DNA of 13,329 bases from JBBRNV01 sp038227435. GTDB taxonomy: Bacteria; Patescibacteriota; Minisyncoccia; Phycocordibacterales; CALRBL01. The notes beneath the pieces were generated by a model, which was given only the letters and a program-made list of their open reading frames with translations, was not told the origin of the DNA and did no database searches. Shown piece after piece: positions 6,459 to 13,329 of this stretch (positions are counted from its first letter, which is position 1; every line of letters begins with the position of its first letter). Where the stretch lies: NCBI GenBank assembly GCA_038227435.1, contig JBBRPW010000018.1, positions 1 to 13,329 on the forward strand, written 5' to 3'. The translations under genes and the position numbers were made by a program.

Positions 6459-7607
6459 ATGAAATTATTCATCACTGGCGGAGCAGGATATGTAGGTGCA
6501 ATGTTAACCGATCAATTTGCTCGCCGACCTGATGTAGACCAACTCATTTTACTCGACAAAGAAAATTACCCCGACCTTCTCAAAGGGCATCCAAATGAAG
6601 ATAAAATTATTTACATTCAAAAAAACCTTACTAACCAAGGTTGGACAGAATTAGTAAAAGAAAAAGCACCCGATGTAGTAATTCATACTGCTTGGCAAAT
6701 TCGCGAAATGTACGGCAAAAAAGATTTGCAATGGCAGTGGAATGTTGGTGGATCAGATAAAGTTTTTGAACTTGCTTTTTCAACTCCTTCCGTTAAAAAA
6801 CTAATTTACTTCTCAACAGTTTCCTCATACGGAGCCTATCCCGAAAACACGATCGACCACTTCTTCAAAGAAGAAGAAGGTTTTCGAAAATCAGACTATT
6901 TATATGCCGAAGAGAAACGAGTTGTTGAAGAACATCTAGAAGCACGATATCAAAAAGCAGTTCAAGAAAAACAAAATAATGGATCAAGTTCTCCTCAAGA
7001 AAACGGAGTGTATGGATCAAATAGAGTAAATGTTCCTCAAGTATTTATTGTTCGCCCTGCAGCCATTACTGGTCCTCGTGGGCGTTACATGCGAATTCGT
7101 TTCGGCTTACAAGCTGCGCTTTCTGGCCAACTCAAAGCAAATCCAATTCATAAATTAATTTCAGCAATGGTGTCATTCGTTCCTGTTACAAAAAAATGGT
7201 TACGACAATTTATTCACGAAGATGATGTGACAAATATTGTTGAAACATTTGCATTCACTCCAGTAAAAGGGGAGTACGAAGCATTTAATATTTGCCCACC
7301 TGGCGCACCAGTTTTAGGAAAAGATATGGCTGAAGCTGTTCATAAAAAAACAATTAGTGTTGCTCCATGGCTCATACGAATCGTTTTCTTTATTTTCTGG
7401 AATGGAACACTTGGACGTGTGCCCACATCTAAAGGTGGATGGAAATCATATTCATATCCAATCGCGGTAGATGGCTCAAAGTTAACAAAGCACACAGGCT
7501 ATAATTATTTATTTAATTCAAAGGACGCATTTTCAAAAATTGAAGGGCGATATGCAAAGTATGCGACTCCTGAAGTAATTGAAGAAATTTCAACCGACAA
7601 AATATAA
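6459..7607 (+). CDS. NAD-dependent epimerase/dehydratase (extended SDR)
   Basis: It probably changes a nucleotide-sugar or a related substrate using NAD(P). The Rossmann motif GGAGYVG is at residues 7-13, with Asp33 after the second strand suited to bind NAD ribose. The catalytic set is Ser122/Ser123 in STVSSYG and YAEEK (Tyr149, Lys153), the standard YxxxK. FIVRPAAITGPRGR (about 195-208) is the usual substrate-side block of extended SDRs. The 382 residues are longer than typical 310-340, partly because of an Asn/Ser/Gln-rich insertion near 170-190. The gene follows the sugar transferase by 16 bases and is probably in the same operon, supplying a sugar to the same glycan. The C-terminal 80 residues are less conserved to my eye. 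The exact substrate cannot be told. Confidence 0.85.
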   Translation: MKLFITGGAGYVGAMLTDQFARRPDVDQLILLDKENYPDLLKGHPNEDKIIYIQKNLTNQGWTELVKEKAPDVVIHTAWQIREMYGKKDLQWQWNVGGSDKVFELAFSTPSVKKLIYFSTVSSYGAYPENTIDHFFKEEEGFRKSDYLYAEEKRVVEEHLEARYQKAVQEKQNNGSSSPQENGVYGSNRVNVPQVFIVRPAAITGPRGRYMRIRFGLQAALSGQLKANPIHKLISAMVSFVPVTKKWLRQFIHEDDVTNIVETFAFTPVKGEYEAFNICPPGAPVLGKDMAEAVHKKTISVAPWLIRIVFFIFWNGTLGRVPTSKGGWKSYSYPIAVDGSKLTKHTGYNYLFNSKDAFSKIEGRYAKYATPEVIEEISTDKI

Positions 7608-7629
7608 GTACCTAAAAATTTAAAATAAG

Positions 7630-7670
7630 AAATACCCACTCCGCTTTCACGAGAGTGGGTATTTGATTTT
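7630..7670. terminator. Bidirectional intrinsic terminator
   Basis: AAATACCCACTC (7630-7641) and GAGTGGGTATTT (7653-7664) form a perfect 12-bp stem with an 11-base loop, followed on the plus strand by GATTTT and on the minus strand by TCTTATTTTA. It lies between the convergent epimerase gene and the minus-strand hypothetical gene and can end both. Confidence 0.85.
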
Positions 7671-7689
7671 GCCATCTTAGGTGGGCGGG

Positions 7690-8574
7690 TCACGTAACCA
7701 GCATTCCACCGAAGCGGTCTCCGAATATCTCGAACTGTCCACTTCTCGAAATGCACCCGGTCAACCTTCGAACAATCGCCATTGTCTTTTGAGTTTGATC
7801 TGTGGACACTTTCACCTCCGTTGTAAGACGAAGGCTTTCCTGGAGTAACGTAGCCGCGCACTCGATTGCTTCGGGAAGTTGGTGCACCTTTTCGATTCCT
7901 TGATGCCTGTTGGAGCGTTCATAGAACTCAATGAGAACTACAATCGCAGCGCCGAGGGTTTTATACGTCCGTGCGTCAGTCCATGGGTCGTCATTGGGCA
8001 GCTGGCATACATGATCGCGTACCCGCTGGCTAGAACAAATGAGCCCACCAAGTGAAGACCTTCCGTTCGCCGCTTGGGTGTAATGATGCTTGGCGCGCAG
8101 AAGGTTCCAATAATGATTCTGACCCAACTTTATTTGTTTGAAGGTTGCACGGTTGAAGCAAAACTCTGCTTCCATGAGAAAGCGGGTGAGGCCAACTTTT
8201 TCCCAAAGCGCTAAATAAACGCTTCCGGCCACATCCCAATCAGACGGCGATGTATTGTCGATATCGTTCCGACTGGTCACCTGAAACATAACCGTGTGGT
8301 AAAACGCCAGGACAATCAGATAATACATTTTGAACTTGCGATTCAAACCCTTTGCGTTCAGTGCGGTGATATGTCCCGCTGCTGAAAAGAGGGTCGAAGC
8401 ATATTCAATATGGCACTGAGGAATATTTTCCCCGATCTCCTTTTTGATTTGGTAGATTCGACGAGTGCGGGCGAGAGTGCCATTCTTGCCGAAATAATTT
8501 CCTTGCCAATTTTCCATGGCATCTCCGAGTTGAGTCAGTTCTGCCTGAAGCGCGAGTTTTTTTTCTGGTGTCAT
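7690..8574 (-). CDS. Hypothetical protein, GC-rich, probably acquired
   Basis: The 294-residue product is soluble and mostly alpha-helical by composition, with no signal peptide or clear membrane segment. One hydrophobic stretch, YYLIVLAFYHTVMF, lies near 84-97. I recognise no family. It is rich in His, Arg, Trp and Cys compared with the neighbours. Repeated helix-like stretches could be TPR-like, but that is a guess. The DNA is clearly different: a sample row of 60 bases at 7861 has 31 G/C, while one in secD at 9241 has 18. Codons such as GCG, CGC and CCG are frequent. It stands alone on the minus strand between a terminator and the secDF promoter, which fits recent transfer. No Shine-Dalgarno is seen before the ATG at 8574. 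The long open frame and the stop just before the terminator support it being real. Confidence 0.65.
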   Translation of the reverse strand: MTPEKKLALQAELTQLGDAMENWQGNYFGKNGTLARTRRIYQIKKEIGENIPQCHIEYASTLFSAAGHITALNAKGLNRKFKMYYLIVLAFYHTVMFQVTSRNDIDNTSPSDWDVAGSVYLALWEKVGLTRFLMEAEFCFNRATFKQIKLGQNHYWNLLRAKHHYTQAANGRSSLGGLICSSQRVRDHVCQLPNDDPWTDARTYKTLGAAIVVLIEFYERSNRHQGIEKVHQLPEAIECAATLLQESLRLTTEVKVSTDQTQKTMAIVRRLTGCISRSGQFEIFGDRFGGMLVT

Positions 8575-8728
8575 ATGAGTACGGATCGGCTTAAGCCTTG
8601 TTGTTTTCTAACTGAAATAGTTAAACGGGCGGAATTGCCCACTATCTTTGTGTACAATAACACAGTTTATTGGATTAATCAATATATAGGAATATTCGGC
8701 TCTATATTGCTCAATCTGTAAAAATCCC

Positions 8729-8746
8729 TATAATCCCTATATATTT
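8729..8746 (+). promoter_or_regulatory. Candidate promoter of secDF
   Basis: TATAAT (8729-8734) is a perfect -10 box. TTGCTC at 8707-8712, 16 bases upstream, is a weak -35. Transcription would start near 8741, leaving only about six untranslated bases before the ATG at 8747 and no room for a Shine-Dalgarno sequence. A second TATATA lies at 8738-8743. The upstream stretch from 8575 holds a GGCTTAAGCC palindrome (8588-8597) and a GGGC/GCCC hairpin but no gene. Confidence 0.55.
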
Positions 8747-10135
8747 ATGAAATCACGATTAATTGCCCTGGTTATCCTTATTCTTGCTGTCCTTATTGGA
8801 AAGTACGCATACGATACTCAAAAACACCCTTATAAACTCGGTCTAGACCTTAACGGAGGAACCCATTTGGTATTCCAAGCAGACGTTTCTAAAATTCAAC
8901 CTAAAGATGTACCTGCAGCCATGCAGTCACTTCGAGATGTAATTGAACGACGAATCAACGTATTTAAAGTATCTGAGCCAATCGTTCAGGTTGAACAAGC
9001 AAATACCGGAACAGAAACAATTCAAAAATTAGTCGTTGAACTTCCAGGAGTTTCAGACACGCAAAAAGCAGTTCAAATTATCGGGCAAACTCCTTCACTC
9101 TCATTTCAATTAATTAAACCAGCAGCAACTAGCTCAACTAAAATAGTTATTGCATCAAGCTCAGCTTCAACAACAGTGAACAATGCAAATCTTCCAACAC
9201 TTGTTTCAACAGGGCTCACTGGTCAGTTCTTAAAAAACGCAACGGTTTCTTTTGACCAAACAAATGGATCTCCTCAAATTAATATTGCTTTTAATGATGA
9301 GGGGACGGCACTTTTTGCAAAAATTACCGGAGAAAACATTGGGCAACCCCTGGCTATTATTTTAGACGGCCAAATTATTTCAAGTCCTGTTATCCGAGAT
9401 CAAATCCGAGATGGAAAAGCAGTAATTTCAGGAGGATTCACATTAACTCAAGCCAAAGAACTTACTCGAAATCTTAACTTCGGTGCACTTCCTGTACCTG
9501 TATCTTTAATTGGTTCACAAACAATTGGAGCATCCCTAGGAACTGATGCACTTCATAAAGGAATTCAAGCGGGAATGATTGGTTTCGTTATTATCGCGCT
9601 CTTCCTTATTTTCTGGTATCGACTACCCGGAGTTTTGGCAACTATTTCACTTGCGCTCTACACTATTCTTAACTTAGCAATTTATAAGCTAATTCCCGTT
9701 ACACTTACTTCAGCCGGAGTTGCTGGATTTATTTTGTCACTTGGTATGGCAGTAGATGCAAACATTTTGATTTTTGAAAGAATGAAAGAAGAATTAAAGA
9801 AAGGATCAACTTTGATCGACTCTATTAAAGAAGGATTTGCTCGAGCGTGGACATCAATTAGAGATGGAAACCTTTCAAGTATTATTACTTCAGTTATTTT
9901 GTACTGGTTCGCCACAACATCTTTAATTCAAGGTTTTGCTCTCGTATTCGGCCTCGGAGTTATCATTAGTATGTTTACTGCGATCACCGTTTCTCGAACA
10001 TTGCTTTTGGCACTAGCTCCGACAATGGCAGATCTAAAAGCTCGACCCTCAAACCTTACTCGGTTTATGTTCGGTGGACCATATAAAAATCCGCTTGAAG
10101 ATTCAGCAGTCTTAAATAATTCTAAAATTAAATAA
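8747..10135 (+). CDS. secD: Protein translocase subunit SecD
   Basis: SecD with SecF uses the proton gradient to help pull exported proteins out of the SecYEG channel on the outer side of the membrane. The 462 residues start with one membrane segment (about 4-22), then the family start motif GLDLNGGTHLVF (32-43). A periplasmic-type region includes VELPGVSDTQKAVQIIGQT and the P1-base block around ILDGQIISSPVIRDQI. TRNLNFGALPVPV leads to five more membrane segments (from about 270), with the proton-path block GMAVDANILIFERMKEE near 332-348 holding the conserved Asp. It is shorter than E. coli SecD (615) but normal for bacteria with a reduced P1 head. It overlaps nothing and is one base from secF, so the two are translated as a pair. 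Confidence 0.95.
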   Translation: MKSRLIALVILILAVLIGKYAYDTQKHPYKLGLDLNGGTHLVFQADVSKIQPKDVPAAMQSLRDVIERRINVFKVSEPIVQVEQANTGTETIQKLVVELPGVSDTQKAVQIIGQTPSLSFQLIKPAATSSTKIVIASSSASTTVNNANLPTLVSTGLTGQFLKNATVSFDQTNGSPQINIAFNDEGTALFAKITGENIGQPLAIILDGQIISSPVIRDQIRDGKAVISGGFTLTQAKELTRNLNFGALPVPVSLIGSQTIGASLGTDALHKGIQAGMIGFVIIALFLIFWYRLPGVLATISLALYTILNLAIYKLIPVTLTSAGVAGFILSLGMAVDANILIFERMKEELKKGSTLIDSIKEGFARAWTSIRDGNLSSIITSVILYWFATTSLIQGFALVFGLGVIISMFTAITVSRTLLLALAPTMADLKARPSNLTRFMFGGPYKNPLEDSAVLNNSKIK

Positions 10136-10136
10136 T

Positions 10137-11048
10137 ATGAATATCGTAAAAAATCGACAATGGTTCTATGGTCTCTCAATTTTTCTAGTTGTAGGTTCGC
10201 TTTTAGCGATATTGATATTTGGTCTTAAATTAAGCATCGACTTTAAAGGAGGATCTATCACTGAAGTTTCTTATCAGGATGGGCGCCCAACAAAAGATGT
10301 TCTTCAAAATGCTGTTACCGCAATTTCCGAAGAACGATTTAAAGATGCATCTGTTCGAGAAACAGGAACTCTTGGATATATCGTTCGAACTCAAAGTTTA
10401 AGTAATACCGAACGAGATTCACTTATAAAAACACTCCAAACTGTTGATGGAAAAAAAGGTGAAATTAAACGATTCGATTCAATCGGTCCAATCTTAGGAC
10501 AAGAACTTGCCCGAAAATCAGTGTTCTCAATTGTGCTCGTAATTTTTGCAATCGTTCTCTTTATTACATTTGCGTTTCGAAAAGTAAGTTACCCAGTGGC
10601 TTCTTGGAAATATGGATTAATTGCCATCACTGCATTACTTCACGATGTAATTGTGCCTACTGGATTTTTTGCACTGATGGGTCACTTTTATGGATATGAA
10701 GTTGATTCACTCTTTATTACCGCTCTACTTGTGGTACTTGGATTTTCAATTCACGACACAATTGTTGTGTTCGATCGAGTTCGAGAAAATCTCAATATTA
10801 ATCGAGAGTTTAATACTAAAAAACCATTTGAATTAATTGTAGGGGAGTCAGTGTCACAAACACTTACTCGTTCAATTAATACTTCAGTAACAGTACTCCT
10901 CTCACTTATCGTGCTTTACATTTTTGGCCCTGAATCTACTCGAAATTTCTCACTTGTAATGTTCGTTGGAATTTTGGTGGGAACGTATTCATCAGTATTC
11001 CTCGGTTCACCTTTACTTGTGACCATTGAAAAGTGGTCTAAAAAGTAA
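10137..11048 (+). CDS. secF: Protein translocase subunit SecF
   Basis: This is the partner of SecD in the SecDF export motor. The 303 residues show the first membrane segment (about 10-31) and the SecF start motif LSIDFKGGSITEVSY (32-46). A short outer domain ends in SIGPILGQELARKS, and five further membrane segments follow. The conserved Asp-bearing blocks are visible: LHDVIVPTG near 167-175 and GFSIHDTIVVFDRVREN near 201-217, followed by SVSQTLTRSINTS. Length is normal for SecF (about 300). The start codon comes one base after the secD stop, so translation is probably coupled and no separate ribosome site is needed. No terminator follows; the next gene starts 57 bases later. Confidence 0.95.
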   Translation: MNIVKNRQWFYGLSIFLVVGSLLAILIFGLKLSIDFKGGSITEVSYQDGRPTKDVLQNAVTAISEERFKDASVRETGTLGYIVRTQSLSNTERDSLIKTLQTVDGKKGEIKRFDSIGPILGQELARKSVFSIVLVIFAIVLFITFAFRKVSYPVASWKYGLIAITALLHDVIVPTGFFALMGHFYGYEVDSLFITALLVVLGFSIHDTIVVFDRVRENLNINREFNTKKPFELIVGESVSQTLTRSINTSVTVLLSLIVLYIFGPESTRNFSLVMFVGILVGTYSSVFLGSPLLVTIEKWSKK

Positions 11049-11094
11049 AGTATAATTTGTACATTATTATCAACTTCAATTATTAAGTTTTAAT

Positions 11095-11105
11095 TACATT
11101 ATTTT
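11095..11105 (+). promoter_or_regulatory. Candidate -10 box next to the start codon
   Basis: TACATT (11095-11100) is followed by five bases and the ATG at 11106, the same layout as at 1243 and 5053. It would give a leaderless or nearly leaderless mRNA. A further TATAAT-containing stretch (around 11051-11056) could be a second start point with a longer leader. Confidence 0.4.
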
Positions 11106-11954
11106 ATGGTTACATTTAAAGAAGCATTCGATTACGCTTGGGGCATCTTTAAAAGAGATTGGCAGTTCTATGTAGTTTCAGGTCTGATAGTAACGATAAT
11201 TCATGGTATCGGACAAAGTCTTACGCCGGGGAACTATGCATCAAATCACTTTAGTTCAGAAGCATTACTTCCGTGGGCAACTTTTGCACATTTAGTCGCT
11301 TTTATCATTTGGATTTATGGAATAGTTATTTCAATTAATATTTTGAATGCAGCACTTCATACCGACAAAGTAAAAAAGATTGACGATGTGAAAACAATAT
11401 TTAATGTTGAGTCATACACATGGAGAGCGGTATCAACATCAATTATTCTCGGTCTTATTATTGGGATAGGAACATTTTTCTTAGTAATTCCAGGAATCGT
11501 CCTTGCATTAATGTATGGATTCGCTGTTATTATTGTAGTTGATAAATATGTTTCTATTTCAGATGCATTTAAGATGAGCGATAAATTAACCTCAGGAAAA
11601 AAGATGGATCTTTTTGGATTAATGCTCATAATTTTATTAGTAAATGTTATCCCAGCTATTGTCACTTTTGGTTTTTCACTCATTGTTACGAGCCCTATGA
11701 CATTAATTGCATATGCATATATATATAAAAAACTTCGAGATGGAACTTCTTTTGTTCCCGAAACAATTGCACCAGTTCAAAATCCAACTCCTACTTCATC
11801 AACCTCTGGCTCTGCAACAGCAAATGTAACTCCTGCTCCACCAACACCTGTTCCTGCTCCTGAACCCGTTCAAACACCAAACATGAACCCCACTCCCGCA
11901 CCAGTTGAACAGCCAAATGAGCAGCAAGCCCAAGGCAATAATCCAGCAATTTAA
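11106..11954 (+). CDS. Multi-pass membrane protein with Pro-rich C-terminal tail
   Basis: The 282 residues begin with TFKEAFDYAWGIFKRDWQFY, a start common in integral membrane proteins that resemble the glycerophosphodiesterase membrane domain or DUF975-type families. I cannot fix the family. About four to five membrane segments are seen (roughly 22-40, 58-82, 113-150 and 177-207), then YIYKKLRDG, which marks the end of the membrane part. The last ~60 residues (from about 219) are a linker-like run rich in Pro, Thr, Ala, Val and Gln, ending in NNPAI. No charged catalytic cluster is visible. It may be co-transcribed with secDF or start from its own promoter. The tail probably reaches out from the membrane surface; which side is not clear. 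Confidence 0.75.
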   Translation: MVTFKEAFDYAWGIFKRDWQFYVVSGLIVTIIHGIGQSLTPGNYASNHFSSEALLPWATFAHLVAFIIWIYGIVISINILNAALHTDKVKKIDDVKTIFNVESYTWRAVSTSIILGLIIGIGTFFLVIPGIVLALMYGFAVIIVVDKYVSISDAFKMSDKLTSGKKMDLFGLMLIILLVNVIPAIVTFGFSLIVTSPMTLIAYAYIYKKLRDGTSFVPETIAPVQNPTPTSSTSGSATANVTPAPPTPVPAPEPVQTPNMNPTPAPVEQPNEQQAQGNNPAI

Positions 11955-11974
11955 AGAGTGCTGTTTTAGCCTCC

Positions 11975-12014
11975 AAAAAACCGCTCAACATAGCCATATG
12001 TAAGCGGTTTTTTT
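11975..12014 (+). terminator. Strong intrinsic terminator
   Basis: AAAAAACCGCT (11975-11985) and AGCGGTTTTTT (12003-12013) form a perfect 11-bp stem with a 17-base loop, and the right arm ends in seven T. It closes the secDF-membrane protein unit and isolates the 16S promoter from upstream transcription. Confidence 0.9.
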
Positions 12015-12061
12015 GTACCACAGTTTTTACTAAAATATACATAGCTATAGCCCTAAAATAC

Positions 12062-12089
12062 TTGACGCCCCCCTCAAAATAGCTATACT
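12062..12089 (+). promoter_or_regulatory. Promoter of the 16S rRNA transcript
   Basis: TTGACG (12062-12067) and TATACT (12084-12089), 16 bases apart, match the sigma-70 consensus in five of six positions each. It is the best promoter in the window. The C/G-rich spacer start and the A/T-rich upstream stretch (12016-12060) are typical of strong rRNA promoters. Transcription would start near 12096. Confidence 0.8.
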
Positions 12090-12095
12090 GTGTAA

Positions 12096-12494
12096 ACCTC
12101 TTTAAACAGAGGTATTAATTTGCTTCAATTTATTTCTCGAAAGAGAAGTAAACAAACAAATTAATCGCGAACCTTGAAAATATAATACGTGCACAGAATG
12201 TAAATAGACGCGAAGGCCTTGAACTTTCGCTATCAGCTGTTTACGCTAATGTGCATGCATACAATACTGAGAATTTGAATGTGATAAGACGTCAGTCTTG
12301 TCATATGCAAATGCAAGTCAACAACAATATTCAATTTCTTGATAGTTTTTATTCAAAATATAAAAACTAGGCGAGAAAGATTTCAAGAGCTAATCGAATT
12401 CTAAAAAAACAAATTGGACAAGTAATTTTTTCTGCAGCAATGCATACCGAATTTTATTTTGTTCCGTTCTTATAAATTTTTCGCAAGATCAATT
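12096..12494 (+). other. 16S rRNA leader with boxA-like element and hairpins
   Basis: No protein gene is seen in this ~400-base stretch. It starts with the hairpin ACCTCT/AGAGGT (12096-12113), which contains CTCTTTAAACA (12098-12108), close to the boxA antitermination core (TGCTCTTTAACA in E. coli). Next come a 7-bp hairpin with a GAAA loop (12132-12149) and a long three-part hairpin (12188-12257, inner stem GCGAAGG/CTTTCGC). A stem at 12273-12312 follows, with GTCA loop and one mismatch, and then TAGTTTTTAT/ATAAAAACTA (12343-12369). The last stretch before 16S probably holds the 5' arm of the 16S processing stem, whose partner lies beyond the window. Confidence 0.65.
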
Positions 12495-13329
12495 TTTATT
12501 TAGAGTTTGATCCTAGCTCAGGATGAACGCTGGCGGCGTGGATAAGGCATGCAAGTCAAACGGACATAATTTTTTAGCAATATTAAATTATGTTAGTGGC
12601 GAACGAGGTAGTAACACGTAGATGACGAACCCCGAAGTCATGAATAACTCATCGAAAGATAAGCTAATACATGATAGTCCTACATATTCGTTTATGTAGG
12701 TAAAGTTTTTCGCTTTGGGATCGGTCTGCGGGATATCAGCTAGTTGGTTGGGTAATGGCCTACCAAGGCAATGACGTCTAGGGGACCTGAGAGGGTGACC
12801 CCCACCGATGGAACTGAGATACGGTCCATACACCTACGGGTGGCCGCAGTCGAGAATCTTCCGCAATGGGCGAAAGCCTGACGGAGCGACGCCGCGTGGT
12901 TGATGAAGTCCTTCGGGACGTAAAAACCTTTTATGTGGGAGAAAGTTATTGATAGTACCACATGAATAAGGGGTTGCTAAACTCGTGCCAGCAGCAGCGG
13001 TAATACGAGTGCCCCAAGCGTTATCCGGAATCATTGGGTGTAAAGGGTGTGTAGGTGGTTGTGTTAGTCTCTTGTTAAAGCTCTCGGCTTAACCGGGAAC
13101 ATGCAGGGGAAACGGCACAACTTGAGAGTGTGAGAGGTATATGGAACTCATGGTGTAGGGGTGAAATCCGTTGATATCATGGGGAACACCAAAGGCGAAG
13201 GCAATATACTGGCACATTTCTGACACTGAAACACGAAAGCGTGGGTAGCGAATGGGATTAGATACCCCAGTAGTCCACGCCCTAAACGATCTTCTCTAGC
13301 TTTTCGGAGTATCGACCCTCTGAGAGGCG
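12495..13329 (+). rRNA. rrs: 16S ribosomal RNA, 5' part (partial)
   Basis: The small-subunit rRNA starts about seven bases before AGAGTTTGATCCTAGCTCAG (12502), which differs from the usual bacterial start by one base (A for G in TGGCTCAG). Conserved blocks follow in order, including the 530 loop GTGCCAGCAGCAGCGGTAA (12985-13003) and ATTAGATACCCCAGTAGTCC (13257-13276). The distance between the start and the latter block is about 24 bases shorter than in E. coli, so no intron lies in this part. In the 530 loop, position 526 is A and its pseudoknot partner 505 is T. The gene leaves the window near E. coli position 850, so the 3' end and anti-Shine-Dalgarno are not visible. Confidence 0.96.

Noticed and set aside
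8410..8721. 103-residue plus-strand frame between the hypothetical gene and secD
   Set aside because: It mostly overlaps the start of the minus-strand gene in another frame, and its 3' part crosses the probable secDF promoter region. No ribosome site or family features.
12588..13034. Minus-strand open reading frames inside 16S
   Set aside because: They are antisense to conserved 16S rRNA and result from its higher GC content.
1..13329. CRISPR array, insertion sequence or transposase
   Set aside because: No regularly spaced repeats, no transposase-like protein and no terminal repeats with target duplication were seen.

Overview
The window is AT-rich bacterial DNA bounded at both ends by rRNA genes. 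It opens inside the 3' end of a 23S rRNA gene and closes inside the 5' half of a 16S rRNA gene, both on the + strand. A Patescibacteria (CPR) genome, possibly Parcubacteria-like, fits best. The reasons are the compact gene set, the scarcity of Shine-Dalgarno sequences, a 16S 530 loop with A in place of the usual C at E. coli position 526, and membrane or extracellular proteins of the type common in that group. The exact lineage cannot be placed from this window alone.

Positions 1-1200 are an unusual RNA cassette: 23S 3' end, then a tRNA-like gene whose anticodon loop carries about 29 extra bases, then a ~390-nt structured RNA I cannot assign to a family, then 5S rRNA. The tRNA, the unassigned RNA and the 5S are each wrapped in their own long inverted repeat, which suggests a long precursor cut at double-stranded stems.

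Positions 1255-7607 hold envelope genes: two small or membrane-anchored proteins of unknown role, a RodA/FtsW-type SEDS peptidoglycan polymerase, a GT4 glycosyltransferase on the minus strand, a polytopic sugar-phosphate transferase that would start a lipid-linked glycan, and an extended-SDR nucleotide-sugar-type epimerase. The glycosyltransferase and the sugar transferase diverge from a very short shared start region with overlapping -10 boxes. This group could build a surface polysaccharide alongside cell-wall growth. A perfect 12-bp hairpin terminator closes it.

Positions 7690-8574 (minus) hold an unrecognised 294-aa protein whose gene is clearly more GC-rich than its neighbours and is probably acquired. 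Positions 8747-11954 hold secD and secF, one base apart, then a multi-pass membrane protein with a proline-rich tail and a strong intrinsic terminator.

Positions 12015-12494 have no protein gene. They hold a strong rRNA promoter (TTGACG-16-TATACT), a boxA-like element inside a hairpin, and a series of leader hairpins. The 16S rRNA begins near 12495 and runs off the window. So 16S has its own promoter and lies 11.4 kb downstream of a 23S-5S unit. Either the rRNA genes are unlinked here or the window lies between two rRNA operons.
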